From the NCBI RefSeq assembly GCF_002355955.1, contig NZ_AP017368.1, positions 1,014,001 to 1,078,000 on the forward strand: DNA of 64,000 nt, read 5' to 3'. A program made the position numbers and the translations under genes. The notes under the pieces were generated by a model. That model ran no database searches. It worked only from the letters and a program-made list of their open reading frames with translations, and was not told the origin of the DNA. Source of the DNA: Candidatus Desulfovibrio trichonymphae. GTDB taxonomy: Bacteria > Desulfobacterota > Desulfovibrionia > Desulfovibrionales > Desulfovibrionaceae. Below are positions 37,517 through 46,336 of this stretch, in pieces (the stretch's first letter is position 1; every line of letters begins with the position of its first letter).

Positions 37517-37868
37517 GCAGCACCCCCTGCGCAAAAATATTGCCGACATGTTCATCGTCCAGAGAGTAATAAACAACCTTGCCGTCCCGGCGACATTTGA
37601 CGAGCCTGGTTTGCCGAAGCGACCGGAGCTGATGGGAAATTGCCGATTTCGTCATTCCCAGAAGAACGGCTATATCGCACACGCACATTTCCGAATACTG
37701 CAGAGCGCAAAGAATTTTCACCCGCGTGGAATCGCTGAACACCTTGAACAGGTCGGCCAATTCCAGCAGAATTTCTTCTTCCGGCATCCGCACCCGCGCC
37801 CCGGCGACGACTTCTTCATGGATGGTGTTGCAATCACATCTGTCAAGATCAACAGCATACGCGCTCAT
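37488..37868 (-). CDS. ArsR/SmtB-family metal-responsive repressor
   Basis: The 126-residue winged-helix protein has a CxC at the N-terminus (DRCDCNTIH) and the alpha3 metal motif MCVCDIAVLLG, as in CadC/SmtB-type Zn/Cd/Pb sensors. The recognition helix is TKSAISHQLRSLR. Metal binding should release it from the operator upstream and allow expression of itself and the efflux ATPase. GGAGG precedes the ATG. The gene end overlaps the ATPase start. Confidence 0.92.
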   Translation of the reverse strand: MSAYAVDLDRCDCNTIHEEVVAGARVRMPEEEILLELADLFKVFSDSTRVKILCALQYSEMCVCDIAVLLGMTKSAISHQLRSLRQTRLVKCRRDGKVVYYSLDDEHVGNIFAQGVLHVRERQSVF

Positions 37869-37886
37869 CAAAATAACCTCCAACGA

Positions 37887-37906
37887 TTGAACAGTTGAAC
37901 ATTCAA
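37887..37906. promoter_or_regulatory. Probable ArsR/SmtB operator
   Basis: A palindrome with TTGAA at 37887-37891 and TTCAA at 37902-37906 has the TGAA...TTCA character of SmtB/CadC operators. It lies at the start point of the repressor-ATPase transcript and covers the -35 of a possible divergent promoter. Confidence 0.6.
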
Positions 37907-37922
37907 ACAATTATTGTATAAT
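37895..37922 (+). promoter_or_regulatory. Possible divergent promoter toward the HD/nucleotidyltransferase gene
   Basis: TTGAAC (37895-37900) and a perfect TATAAT (37917-37922) are 16 bp apart on the plus strand. The -35 lies inside the palindromic operator. Confidence 0.4.
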
Positions 37923-37943
37923 GGCTGTACTGTCCCCTGTCAA
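37915..37943 (-). promoter_or_regulatory. Sigma-70 promoter of the repressor-ATPase operon
   Basis: On the minus strand TTGACA (37938-37943) and TATACA (37915-37920) are 17 bp apart, and the operator palindrome follows at the expected start point. Confidence 0.65.
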
Positions 37944-38058
37944 GATCTTTCTCAGAAATATGACCCTCAAAAGTTATCCCGTAAAAAATGAACGCGGCAG
38001 ACGATTGACTTACGCCCCCCTCCCGTGCATAGTATAAAAGTTCAGCAAGGAGAGAAGC

Positions 38059-39432
38059 ATGCAAAATGCGATCAGGGAAGCCATTGCGATTTGTAAAATA
38101 CTGCTGCGTAACGGCTATGACGCGTATGTGATCAACGCTCCGCTGCAGGAACAACTGCTGAAGAAAACGCGCCAGTCGTCTGTGGATATCGCTATCGCCT
38201 GCGAGCCGGACGCGGACATGCTGGCCAAACTTTTCCCAAGAATTCGCAGGGAAGCGGAAAAACGTGCTCTGGCCGAAATGGAAGAAAACGGCCTGACTTT
38301 TCGTTTCTATCCGCTTGAAATTGCGGACGCAGCTCACCCGGAACTCTCAATCCTGCGTATCACTCCCTGCATGACAAGCCTGATGGACCCGAAAACCCGC
38401 CTGCAATTGCGGCTGACGGATTTCGGCAGCCCGCCGCCGAGCGGCGACGCCTACGACGGCTTTAAAAATTTCGGGGAAGGCGCGGTGCAGCTTACCGGCC
38501 TGCCGGACGAAACCCTGCGCCACAACTACCTGCTGGCTATCCGGGCCTTACGCTTTGCGGCCAATTTCGACATACCCATTGAGCCCAACACATGGCTTGC
38601 CATCGTGCGCGCGGCGACACGCGTGCTGGACTATGTGGCCTTGACAGATATCATGAACGAATGGCGCAAGGTGGCCGCCGAATCTCTGTACCGTTTCGTG
38701 CGGTTGCTCCATGACGCGCATATACTGCAAGGTCTGATTCCCGAGGTGGCCGCGCTTTCCTGCATACGCCAGCAGCGCAACGACGACGGAGAGGTGGAAA
38801 GCGTTTTTGATCACACACTCAACTGCGTGCGTCTTTACCCGGAAGAAAATTTTCATTACGACTGGCTCGGCGCTATGGCCATGCTGTTTCATGACGTGGG
38901 CAAACTCTATACGGGTGAATTTTTCGACGGACAGTGGACGTTTTATCAGCACCACAGGGTCGGCGCCAAGGTGACGCGCAAAATTCTGCGACGGCTGCAC
39001 TTCAATGCGGAAGACATTGACCTGCTCTGCCACCTTGTGAACAATCACATGCGCTTTCATTTTATGCTGACGGACAGGGGCATACGCCGCTTCAAAAGTC
39101 TTGACGAATACCCACGTCTGATCGCCATGACGCGGGCGGACATGTGCGCCCGCGACGGCGGCTGCACCTCTTTCAATCACAATATGAAATATCTGGACAG
39201 AGCGGAAACACCGGAACAGATGCTCGAACCCCTCCTTAACGGCAATGAAATCATGGACGAAACCAATCTGGCCCCCGGCCCGCAGGTCGGCATTATCCGC
39301 GAGGCCCTGCTGCAGGCGCAGATTGCCGGAGACGTGACGGACAGGGAGTCGGCCCTACGCTTTGTACGGAGCCATGCACGCCGTTCAGCAAAACAGCCGC
39401 CCTTCACAACCGCATGTACATTGCCGCGCTGA
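38059..39432 (+). CDS. Poly(A) polymerase/CCA-transferase-like protein with HD domain
   Basis: The 457-residue product follows the layout of class II tRNA nucleotidyltransferases: an N-terminal head, the RNA-binding neck (LRHNYLLAIRALRFAANF near residue 155) and a C-terminal HD domain (LFHDVGK near 276). In the head, the GGxVRD motif is replaced by NAPLQE and the DxD pair reads SVD. Nucleotidyl transfer is therefore doubtful, while the HD phosphohydrolase residues look intact. AAGGAGAGAAGC precedes the ATG. The tRNA-Val and ssrA genes here encode their own CCA ends. Confidence 0.75.
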   Translation: MQNAIREAIAICKILLRNGYDAYVINAPLQEQLLKKTRQSSVDIAIACEPDADMLAKLFPRIRREAEKRALAEMEENGLTFRFYPLEIADAAHPELSILRITPCMTSLMDPKTRLQLRLTDFGSPPPSGDAYDGFKNFGEGAVQLTGLPDETLRHNYLLAIRALRFAANFDIPIEPNTWLAIVRAATRVLDYVALTDIMNEWRKVAAESLYRFVRLLHDAHILQGLIPEVAALSCIRQQRNDDGEVESVFDHTLNCVRLYPEENFHYDWLGAMAMLFHDVGKLYTGEFFDGQWTFYQHHRVGAKVTRKILRRLHFNAEDIDLLCHLVNNHMRFHFMLTDRGIRRFKSLDEYPRLIAMTRADMCARDGGCTSFNHNMKYLDRAETPEQMLEPLLNGNEIMDETNLAPGPQVGIIREALLQAQIAGDVTDRESALRFVRSHARRSAKQPPFTTACTLPR

Positions 39433-39471
39433 AGCGACATTCAAGGCGAATTTTCGATCTGACAGCCGGTA

Positions 39472-40248
39472 TTATCGCGTAAACAGCGCCATATATTCCT
39501 GATTGCCCTTAGCGCCCTTGACGGCCGCGGGCAGCACGTCGTCACAGACTAGAGCAAGCGCGGTGATACAGAATGTCACAATCTTCTCCACCGCGCGCCG
39601 CCTTGCTGCTTCATCACGCACAACGCCCCTGACTGTTTCGCCCGGTCCCAGTTCAAACTGCGGTTTGATCAAAACGGCCATACGCCCGCCGTCTTTCAGC
39701 CAGAACATACAGGACGGCAGAACAAGCGTTAAAGAAATAAAAGAAAGATCCACCGTCACCATATCCACCGGTTCAGGGATCAGATCAGGCGCCGCGCAAC
39801 GCAGATTGACGCCCTCCAGACTGACCACCCTCGCGTCCCGCCGCAATTTTTCGTGCAGCTGATTGCACCCGACATCCACGGCATACACACGCGCCGCATC
39901 ACGCTGCAACAGGCAGTCGGTAAAGCCCCCGGTGGAGGCTCCCGCGTCAAGACAGACAAAACCCCGCACGTCGAGCCGCAGCGCATCAAGAAACGTCAAC
40001 AGTTTATAGGCGCCGCGGCTTACATAGGGCTCATTCTCCAGCAGCACAAATCTCGTTCCCTCAGGATAGGAATGTCCCGGCTTTGCCACAGACGCCGGCC
40101 CGGGGGCATTCTGCAAACGGGGCGCGTCTTCACCAACTGCCGGAGCCATGACGACTTTCCCGGCCATAATCAGGCGCGCGGCCTGCTCGCGACTTTCCGT
40201 CAGACCCTGTTCAAAAAGCAGATGATCAGCACGCCGGCGAACAGTCAC
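39472..40248 (-). CDS. tlyA: TlyA-family rRNA methyltransferase
   Basis: The 258-residue product has an N-terminal S4 RNA-binding domain (RADHLLFEQGLTESREQAARL) and an FtsJ-like methyltransferase domain with VSRGAYKL, LDAGASTGGFTDCLL, VTVDLSFIS and LIKPQFE, which hold the K-D-K catalytic residues. TlyA proteins 2'-O-methylate rRNA; in older annotation they are called hemolysin A. The gene converges with the HD-protein gene. Confidence 0.88.
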   Translation of the reverse strand: MTVRRRADHLLFEQGLTESREQAARLIMAGKVVMAPAVGEDAPRLQNAPGPASVAKPGHSYPEGTRFVLLENEPYVSRGAYKLLTFLDALRLDVRGFVCLDAGASTGGFTDCLLQRDAARVYAVDVGCNQLHEKLRRDARVVSLEGVNLRCAAPDLIPEPVDMVTVDLSFISLTLVLPSCMFWLKDGGRMAVLIKPQFELGPGETVRGVVRDEAARRRAVEKIVTFCITALALVCDDVLPAAVKGAKGNQEYMALFTR

Positions 40249-40500
40249 GATCAGTTCCGTCCTGCAACAGACTGTGTTTCCATGAAAACATCTTCACTTT
40301 AAAACTCTTCAAGCTCCCGACAAATCCGGAGGGTGTTCGTCCATATAACAATTTGCCCGGATTGACAAACCCCTATATTCGTCTTTTCTTCCTTTTTTCA
40401 GCAGGCGCGGCCTTTCAATACGTTCACAGCTTGCGGGAAAAAACAAAATGGGCTAACATACCCTACTTCTCTAAACAGGATAACGCTGGAGCATTCGCGC
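40249..40500. other. Intergenic region between tlyA and ccmE
   Basis: This divergent spacer contains a TTGACA at about 40363 but no matching -10 at normal distance. I see no gene in it. Confidence 0.4.
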
Positions 40501-40914
40501 ATGGCGCGCAACCCAAACACTTCCCTTTATCTGGTGGCGCTGCTGCTCTTTGCGGGCGGCGGCGGCTATCTCATCCATTCCGGTTTTTCGGAGAACAGCG
40601 TCTACTTTTTGAACGTGGCGGAAGCCAAAGCCGCTTCGCCGGACAAACTGACGAGGGCGCGGCTCTTCGGCACCGTGGCGCAGGAAGGTATTGCAAAGCA
40701 TAGAACCGGTGCGGGTGTCACCTTCTGCTTGGAAGACAGGGACAATGCCGGCCAGACCATAGTTATCAGCTACAGCGGCGCCGTGCCGGACACCTTCAAG
40801 GCCGGCGCGGAGGTTATTGTCGAGGGCGGGTTGGGACAAGAAGGCCGTTTTATGGCAAAAACCCTGATGACAAAATGCCCGTCCAAATATCAGAAGGAAA
40901 GCCGCAAAAGCTGA
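40501..40914 (+). CDS. ccmE: Cytochrome c maturation heme chaperone CcmE, cysteine-type
   Basis: The 137-residue membrane-anchored protein has the CcmE OB-fold (VTFCLEDRDN, VEGGLGQEGRFMAKTLMTKCPSKY). The usual heme-binding histidine (HDENY context) is a cysteine in CPSKY near residue 128. This CxxxY variant is established for Desulfovibrio and archaea, in systems that lack CcmH. It starts the ccm cluster, whose clients include DsrJ. Confidence 0.93.
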   Translation: MARNPNTSLYLVALLLFAGGGGYLIHSGFSENSVYFLNVAEAKAASPDKLTRARLFGTVAQEGIAKHRTGAGVTFCLEDRDNAGQTIVISYSGAVPDTFKAGAEVIVEGGLGQEGRFMAKTLMTKCPSKYQKESRKS

Positions 40915-40998
40915 CGCCTTGCGGGTGTTTCGTATTTTCTGACAATTTTTCGTCCATGTTGACATCACTCCGGGTTCTTCACCCGCACAGGATTTGCC

Positions 40999-42909
40999 AT
41001 GTACGTTTTTGCCTACGCCATGCAATTTCTGGTTCTGATCTGTGCCCTGGGCGGCGGCGGCATCGCGTTGCTCCAGCTCTGGCAGAGGCGCAGCGACATG
41101 CTGCCTCTCATCGAAAAATGCCATGGGGTCATTGCCTTCGCGCTGCTGCTGGCGTCGGACATGCTGCTGCACGCGCTTTACCGGCATGATTTTCAACTAC
41201 AGTACGTCGCCGACCACACCGACCTGATTCTGCCGCCTTTTTACCGCCTCACCGCTTTCTGGGCCGGTCAGCAGGGTTCCATGTTATTCTGGGCGCTGGC
41301 AGTCAGCATAAGCGGCACCCTTTTTGCCGCGACACGATCTTGGAAAACCCTTGCCCCGTCAACACGCCTGTGGCACTGGGTCTTTTTTTACGCAATCATG
41401 GCGTTTTTCGCACTGATATTGACAACATGGAGCAATCCCTTTGTCATGCAGACCCCGGCGCCGCGGGACGGCAGCGGTTTAAACCCGCTGCTCCAAAATC
41501 CCGGCATGATATTCCACCCACCGCTGCTCTTTCTGGGCTACGGAGGTTTCAACGTGCCCGCCTGCCTCGCTCTGGCGCAAGCCCTTGCGGACAAGAGCGA
41601 GTCGGAAGACCCTTGGTTTCGTCTGACACGGCCATTCATCATTCTGGCCTGGCTCTTTTTAACGGCCGGCATTGTGCTTGGCGCATGGTGGGCCTATATG
41701 GAACTGGGTTGGGGCGGATACTGGGCATGGGACCCTGTGGAAAACGCGTCTCTGCTGCCCTGGCTTATCGGCACCGCATCCCTGCATACGCTGATTATCG
41801 AAGACCGCCGCAACAAACTCGGCCGCGTCAATGTGATCATGATGGTTCTGACCACTGTGTCCGCCTTTTTTGCCACCTGTCTGGTGCGCAGCGGGGCCAT
41901 TGATTCAGTGCACGCCTTCGGCGACGGCACTGTTGGCACGCCGCTGAGCGTCTTTGTGCTCGCCGGACTGTTTGTCGCCTTCTGGACAGCCGCTTTTGCC
42001 GGGCATAACGGCACGCCGCTGGCCGGACCGGACAGCCGCGAAGGTTTTTTGACGCTGGCCGCCTGGGTCTTGCTTGCGCTTGCCGGCATCATCCTTGTCG
42101 CCACACTCTGGCCGCAAATCAGCAAAATCTGGACTGCCGCCCCGCGTGGTCCTGACGCGAACTTCTATAACCGTGTCTGTCTGCCGTTGGGGGCGCTTGT
42201 CATCGTCATGATGGCCGTCTGCCCGTGGCTTGGCTGGAACGGGGGCCTGCGCAACAAAAACGCATTCTATGTCATGCTCGGCTGCGTTATACTGAGTGCG
42301 GCGACGCTCTGGGTTCTCGGCTACCGGCAGCCGACCTCGCAAATCGCAGCTGCGGCCGCCATAGCCGTACTGGTAAACACAGGACAAATATTCAAAAATC
42401 AGGCCAGCTTTCGCCATCCCTCCAGCATTGGGTCTGTGGGCGCGCATGCGGGCATGGCGCTGGTGACGTTGGGCATTGCATTTTCCGGCCCGTACGCCGA
42501 GGACACGGATTTACTGCTCGCCAAAGGACAATCTGCTCAGGCAAGCGGCTATACCGCCACCCTGCTTGACATCAAAAACGGCCGCCAACCCGGCTATGAA
42601 TACATTGCAGGTCAATTGCAAATAAGCAGGGAAGGCAAAAACATCGGCATTGTCGCGCCGGAACGGCGCATATATGACAAATTCGGCAACAGCCAGTTCT
42701 CGGAAGTGGATATTATCCCGAGTTTCGGCAATGAAATCTACGCCTCTCTGCTAGGTCTCGACGAGGACAAAAACGCGCTTATCAAGGTGAGCGTGAAACC
42801 CATGGTCAACTGGCTGTGGATAGGTGGCGCGATTATGTGTCTTGTCCCCCTGCTGTGTCTGCGCCGCCCCAAAAACGAACACCGGCGACAATCACGCGAC
42901 GGCTGTTGA
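40999..42909 (+). CDS. ccmF: Heme lyase subunit CcmF
   Basis: The 636-residue membrane protein of the heme-handling family has the WWD motif (WWAYMELGWGGYWAWDPVEN near residue 230) and further histidine loops. It transfers heme from CcmE to apocytochromes. Its C-terminus forms a soluble domain before the last helix. ccmA follows after 15 bp. Confidence 0.95.
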   Translation: MYVFAYAMQFLVLICALGGGGIALLQLWQRRSDMLPLIEKCHGVIAFALLLASDMLLHALYRHDFQLQYVADHTDLILPPFYRLTAFWAGQQGSMLFWALAVSISGTLFAATRSWKTLAPSTRLWHWVFFYAIMAFFALILTTWSNPFVMQTPAPRDGSGLNPLLQNPGMIFHPPLLFLGYGGFNVPACLALAQALADKSESEDPWFRLTRPFIILAWLFLTAGIVLGAWWAYMELGWGGYWAWDPVENASLLPWLIGTASLHTLIIEDRRNKLGRVNVIMMVLTTVSAFFATCLVRSGAIDSVHAFGDGTVGTPLSVFVLAGLFVAFWTAAFAGHNGTPLAGPDSREGFLTLAAWVLLALAGIILVATLWPQISKIWTAAPRGPDANFYNRVCLPLGALVIVMMAVCPWLGWNGGLRNKNAFYVMLGCVILSAATLWVLGYRQPTSQIAAAAAIAVLVNTGQIFKNQASFRHPSSIGSVGAHAGMALVTLGIAFSGPYAEDTDLLLAKGQSAQASGYTATLLDIKNGRQPGYEYIAGQLQISREGKNIGIVAPERRIYDKFGNSQFSEVDIIPSFGNEIYASLLGLDEDKNALIKVSVKPMVNWLWIGGAIMCLVPLLCLRRPKNEHRRQSRDGC

Positions 42910-42924
42910 GGGGATCCCTGCACA

Positions 42925-43590
42925 ATGCTTGAGCTTCATCGCGTCGCCCGGCTGTACGGCCATAAAGTTGTCTTCAGGGATGTGAGCTGCACATGCGCGG
43001 CCAGCAGCATAACCCTGCTGGCAGGCAATAACGGCGCCGGGAAAAGCACCCTGCTGCGGATTATGGCCGGTCTCTCACGCCCAAGCTCAGGCACGGCGCA
43101 TTTTACAATGCCCGCACCGCGCGTGGGCTACCTCGCCCATGCCACCTTTGTCTATCCCACTCTGACCGCACTGGAAAACCTGACTTTCTGGCGTGAGGCT
43201 TACGGCCTGGACATCGTCCCTGCCGACCTGTTGGCCGGTCTTGAACGCGTGGACCTTGCCGCCCATGCTCATGAACGTGCTGGCGTTTTTTCCCACGGCA
43301 TGGCCCAACGCCTCAATCTGGCGCGCGTGCTCATGCTTGAACCGGACATTCTCCTGCTGGACGAACCAGGCGCTGGGCTTGATGCAGCTTCACGGGCGCT
43401 CCTGCATCAGGAAATCCTCTCCGCCCGCAAGCGCGGTGCCTGCGTCACTCTGGTCAGTCATGATCTGGTCAACGACGCGCCGCTTGCTGACCGCGTTCTG
43501 TTTTTAAAAGCGGGCAAACTGGCTTTTAACGGCCCGGTCACACACTTCAGAGAACTTGCCGGTGGAACGGAGCAGACATGCTGCGCCTGA
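42925..43590 (+). CDS. ccmA: Heme exporter ATPase CcmA
   Basis: The 221-residue ABC ATPase has Walker A GNNGAGKST near residue 35, signature-like FSHGMAQRLNLARVL and Walker B DILLLDEPGAG. With CcmB and CcmC it loads heme on CcmE. It overlaps ccmB by 13 bp. Confidence 0.95.
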   Translation: MLELHRVARLYGHKVVFRDVSCTCAASSITLLAGNNGAGKSTLLRIMAGLSRPSSGTAHFTMPAPRVGYLAHATFVYPTLTALENLTFWREAYGLDIVPADLLAGLERVDLAAHAHERAGVFSHGMAQRLNLARVLMLEPDILLLDEPGAGLDAASRALLHQEILSARKRGACVTLVSHDLVNDAPLADRVLFLKAGKLAFNGPVTHFRELAGGTEQTCCA

Positions 43591-44255
43591 CGCTTGCCGT
43601 GGCCCGCAAGGACCTTTCCCTAACGCTTTGGCGGGGCAACGGCCTTATGCAGGCGCTCTTGCTCGGGCTTCTCCTCTTTTTCGTTTTCAGCCTTTCACAG
43701 GAGGTGGGCGAAAACCTGAGTCCACAAAGCGCGGCGGCGGTTTTCTGGTTGAGCTCAACCTTCTGCCAGGTATTGATTTTCAATCAATTATATGCGCTGG
43801 AAGAAATCAACAACTCCCACCTTGGTCTTCTGCTCTCTCCGGCGCCCATACTGGCTGTCTGGCTCGGCAAGGCCATAGCGGGTTTTGTCCTGCTTCTGTT
43901 CGCGCAATTGCTTTTTCTGCCTGCGGCTGTTGTTTTCCTCGGACAGAGCCTGCACGGCCCTCTGCCGCCAGCCGTGGCGATTCTTTTGCTGGTGGACACG
44001 GGCATGTGCGCGCTGGGTTCGCTTTTGGGCGCGCTGGCGCAAGGCCAGGCAGCCAGCGAATCACTGTTGAGCATCGTGCTCTTCCCCCTGCTCACCCCAC
44101 TTTTACTGGCCGGCATAGGCGTCGACGCGCAGACTTTCGGCAACCACTCTTCAAACGGACCCGACGCGTGGATGGGCATTGCCTGCGCCTTTGACGCGAT
44201 CTTTCTGGCTGTAGGCCTTTTGCTTTTCAGCTTCATTTACGCGGGAGAAGAATAG
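43578..44255 (+). CDS. ccmB: Heme exporter membrane protein CcmB
   Basis: The 225-residue protein has six hydrophobic helices and the CcmB stretch LEEINNSHLGLLLSPAP. It is the permease partner of CcmA. It overlaps ccmA and is followed directly by ccmC. Confidence 0.93.
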   Translation: MLRLTLAVARKDLSLTLWRGNGLMQALLLGLLLFFVFSLSQEVGENLSPQSAAAVFWLSSTFCQVLIFNQLYALEEINNSHLGLLLSPAPILAVWLGKAIAGFVLLLFAQLLFLPAAVVFLGQSLHGPLPPAVAILLLVDTGMCALGSLLGALAQGQAASESLLSIVLFPLLTPLLLAGIGVDAQTFGNHSSNGPDAWMGIACAFDAIFLAVGLLLFSFIYAGEE

Positions 44256-44939
44256 ATGCGCAGTCTTTCCATTGTGCCGGCAATGCTTGTTTTATCCGGC
44301 AGCCTTACATTTGCCTGCTGCCAGTGGCTGATTTACAGTTATGCACCTACAGAAGCGACGATGGGCCTGGCGCAAAAAATTTTTTACATACACCTGCCTC
44401 TGGCCTGGTGGGCTTTATTCAGCTTCTTTCTCGTGTTTGTCGGTTCCGTCAGCTATCTTTTGAAACGCACGCCCGGCGCGGACAGACTCTGCGCCGCGGC
44501 GGCGGAAACAGGAGTCCTGCTGAGCGGGCTTGCGCTTGTCACCGGCACGCTCTGGGCCCGCAAAGCCTGGGGCGTCTGGTGGACGTGGGATCCCCGCCTC
44601 ACAACCACACTGATCATGTGGTTCATTTATGCGGGTTATCTGGTGCTGCGCGGTCTCAATCCGCCGCCGCAGCGTAAAAGTCTGGTTTGCGCGGTTGTGG
44701 GTATCGTAGCGTTTTTAGATGTCCCTCTTGTCTTTGTTTCAGCCAGAATATGGAGGTCTATTCATCCCGCTGTATTCGCGGCAAAAGGCGGCGGTCTGGA
44801 ACCGGAAATGAAACTGACGGCGCTGGGCTGCGTCGTTTCTTTCGGCCTTTTCTGGGCAGGGCTGCTCTGGCTGCGCAAACGGCAGCTTGATCTGTACGAC
44901 AGACTGGATACGCTGGCATCTGCGGCGCCACAACAGTAA
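44256..44939 (+). CDS. ccmC: Heme-handling protein CcmC
   Basis: The 227-residue membrane protein carries the WWD motif (WGVWWTWDPRLTTTLIMWFIY near residue 110) and flanking histidines. It delivers heme to CcmE. It begins right after the ccmB stop. Confidence 0.95.
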   Translation: MRSLSIVPAMLVLSGSLTFACCQWLIYSYAPTEATMGLAQKIFYIHLPLAWWALFSFFLVFVGSVSYLLKRTPGADRLCAAAAETGVLLSGLALVTGTLWARKAWGVWWTWDPRLTTTLIMWFIYAGYLVLRGLNPPPQRKSLVCAVVGIVAFLDVPLVFVSARIWRSIHPAVFAAKGGGLEPEMKLTALGCVVSFGLFWAGLLWLRKRQLDLYDRLDTLASAAPQQ

Positions 44940-44982
44940 CAAGCATCCGCGGCACATCGTCGCACGGAGGCATTATCTATTT

Positions 44983-45123
44983 ATGGATAATACGCTTGTA
45001 TGGGTTATCATAACCAATGCCGTCATCTGGATCGGCCTTGGCGCATACCTGATTTTTCTGGCTCTGCAGCAACACGATCTGGCGGCGCGACTGACACAAT
45101 GGGAGACGCTCCGTCATGGCTGA
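44983..45123 (+). CDS. CcmD-like small membrane protein
   Basis: The 46-residue protein has one N-terminal membrane helix (VWVIITNAVIWIGLGAYLIFL) and a short charged tail. Its size, topology and place after ccmC are those of CcmD, though sequence conservation in this family is too low to be sure. Its end overlaps the TPR gene by 8 bp. Confidence 0.65.
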   Translation: MDNTLVWVIITNAVIWIGLGAYLIFLALQQHDLAARLTQWETLRHG

Positions 45124-46198
45124 CACACAACGGCCGCACGGTTCAACGCGTGTCCTGATTCTTTTGCTGGCTCTGGGTTTTGCTGCCATGCTTTTTGTCG
45201 CCCTGACGGAAAACTTCCACAACCCGCAGCTCAGCGTACAGCGCCCCCCCGATCCGACAGTCGTCAACGCGGACGGAGCCGGCGACAATATCGGCATGCT
45301 GATGCAACAGGCCGCGAAAGAGCCGCAAAATACGGATGTGCTGATACACCTTGTGGAAGCGCTGATTGCAGCCCAGAACTGGGAGGCTGCGGAAACTTTT
45401 GCCAAACGCGCTGTGTCTCTTGACCTGCAGGACCATCGTCCGCTGTATCTGCTGGGTATTGTGATGCACAATCTGGGCCATCACAAGGAAGCGGCCGAAA
45501 CACTGGAAAAAGCTCTGACTATCAAAGACACGGCCGCGTTGCGCTACAGCCTCGGCGTGCTCTATCTTTATTTTCTGCGCGACACGCCGCGGGGAGTGCG
45601 GCACCTGAGCACCGGCCTGCATGACGCGAACGCCGACGAGGACATGAAACGCGCCATTCGCGAGGAACTGGAGAAAGCGCCGCTCCCCGACTCTGACAAA
45701 AATAAAAAAATACAGGCTGAAAATGTGATTCCGTCGCCCGCGCGGACTTCGCAGAATCCCGGCACGCCGCCCATACCGCCCGCCATAGCGAACAAAATTA
45801 CTGAGCTGGAAAAGACAATCCTGCGCAATCCTGATGACGCCGCGAGCTGGACAGCACTGGGCAATCTATATTTCGACACAGGCCGGACACAGCAGGCGAT
45901 TTCAGCCTATGAGCGCTCTTTGACCTTCTTCCCGAATAATCCGGATGTGCTCACTGATCTCGGTATCATGTATCGTGACGCGGGGAAGTACAGCAAGGCG
46001 GTAGAAAATTTTCGCAAGGCCGTCGACCTCAATGCCGGCCATGAAAACGCCCTGTTCAACGAAGGCGTTGTGCTCTTTTATGATATACACAACAAGGAAG
46101 AGGCATTGCGCGTCTGGCGTCAGTTGCTGGACAAAAACCCCAACGCCCGTGCGCCTGACGGTCATCCCGTCTCCGAAATGATCAAGCTTTTGCAGTAA
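45116..46198 (+). CDS. TPR protein of the ccm cluster (CcmI/NrfG-like)
   Basis: The 360-residue product has one N-terminal membrane anchor (residues 12-32) and about six tetratricopeptide repeats in two blocks (residues ~60-180 and ~235-345) joined by a Pro-rich linker. In System I, CcmI/NrfG-type TPR proteins present apocytochromes to the lyase. No CcmH, CcmG or other thioredoxin-like gene is present in the cluster. Confidence 0.8.
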   Translation: MADTQRPHGSTRVLILLLALGFAAMLFVALTENFHNPQLSVQRPPDPTVVNADGAGDNIGMLMQQAAKEPQNTDVLIHLVEALIAAQNWEAAETFAKRAVSLDLQDHRPLYLLGIVMHNLGHHKEAAETLEKALTIKDTAALRYSLGVLYLYFLRDTPRGVRHLSTGLHDANADEDMKRAIREELEKAPLPDSDKNKKIQAENVIPSPARTSQNPGTPPIPPAIANKITELEKTILRNPDDAASWTALGNLYFDTGRTQQAISAYERSLTFFPNNPDVLTDLGIMYRDAGKYSKAVENFRKAVDLNAGHENALFNEGVVLFYDIHNKEEALRVWRQLLDKNPNARAPDGHPVSEMIKLLQ

Positions 46199-46336
46199 CG
46201 GGAACGTAAAACGGGATTGCCTTCTCGCCCGGCAACAGGCTAACATGACGACAAACAACTGCGCGGAGCCGGAGCCGACGACACGAAAATGACACGAACA
46301 ACAAATCTTTCAGGACGTTATTTACAGGCGGCACAT

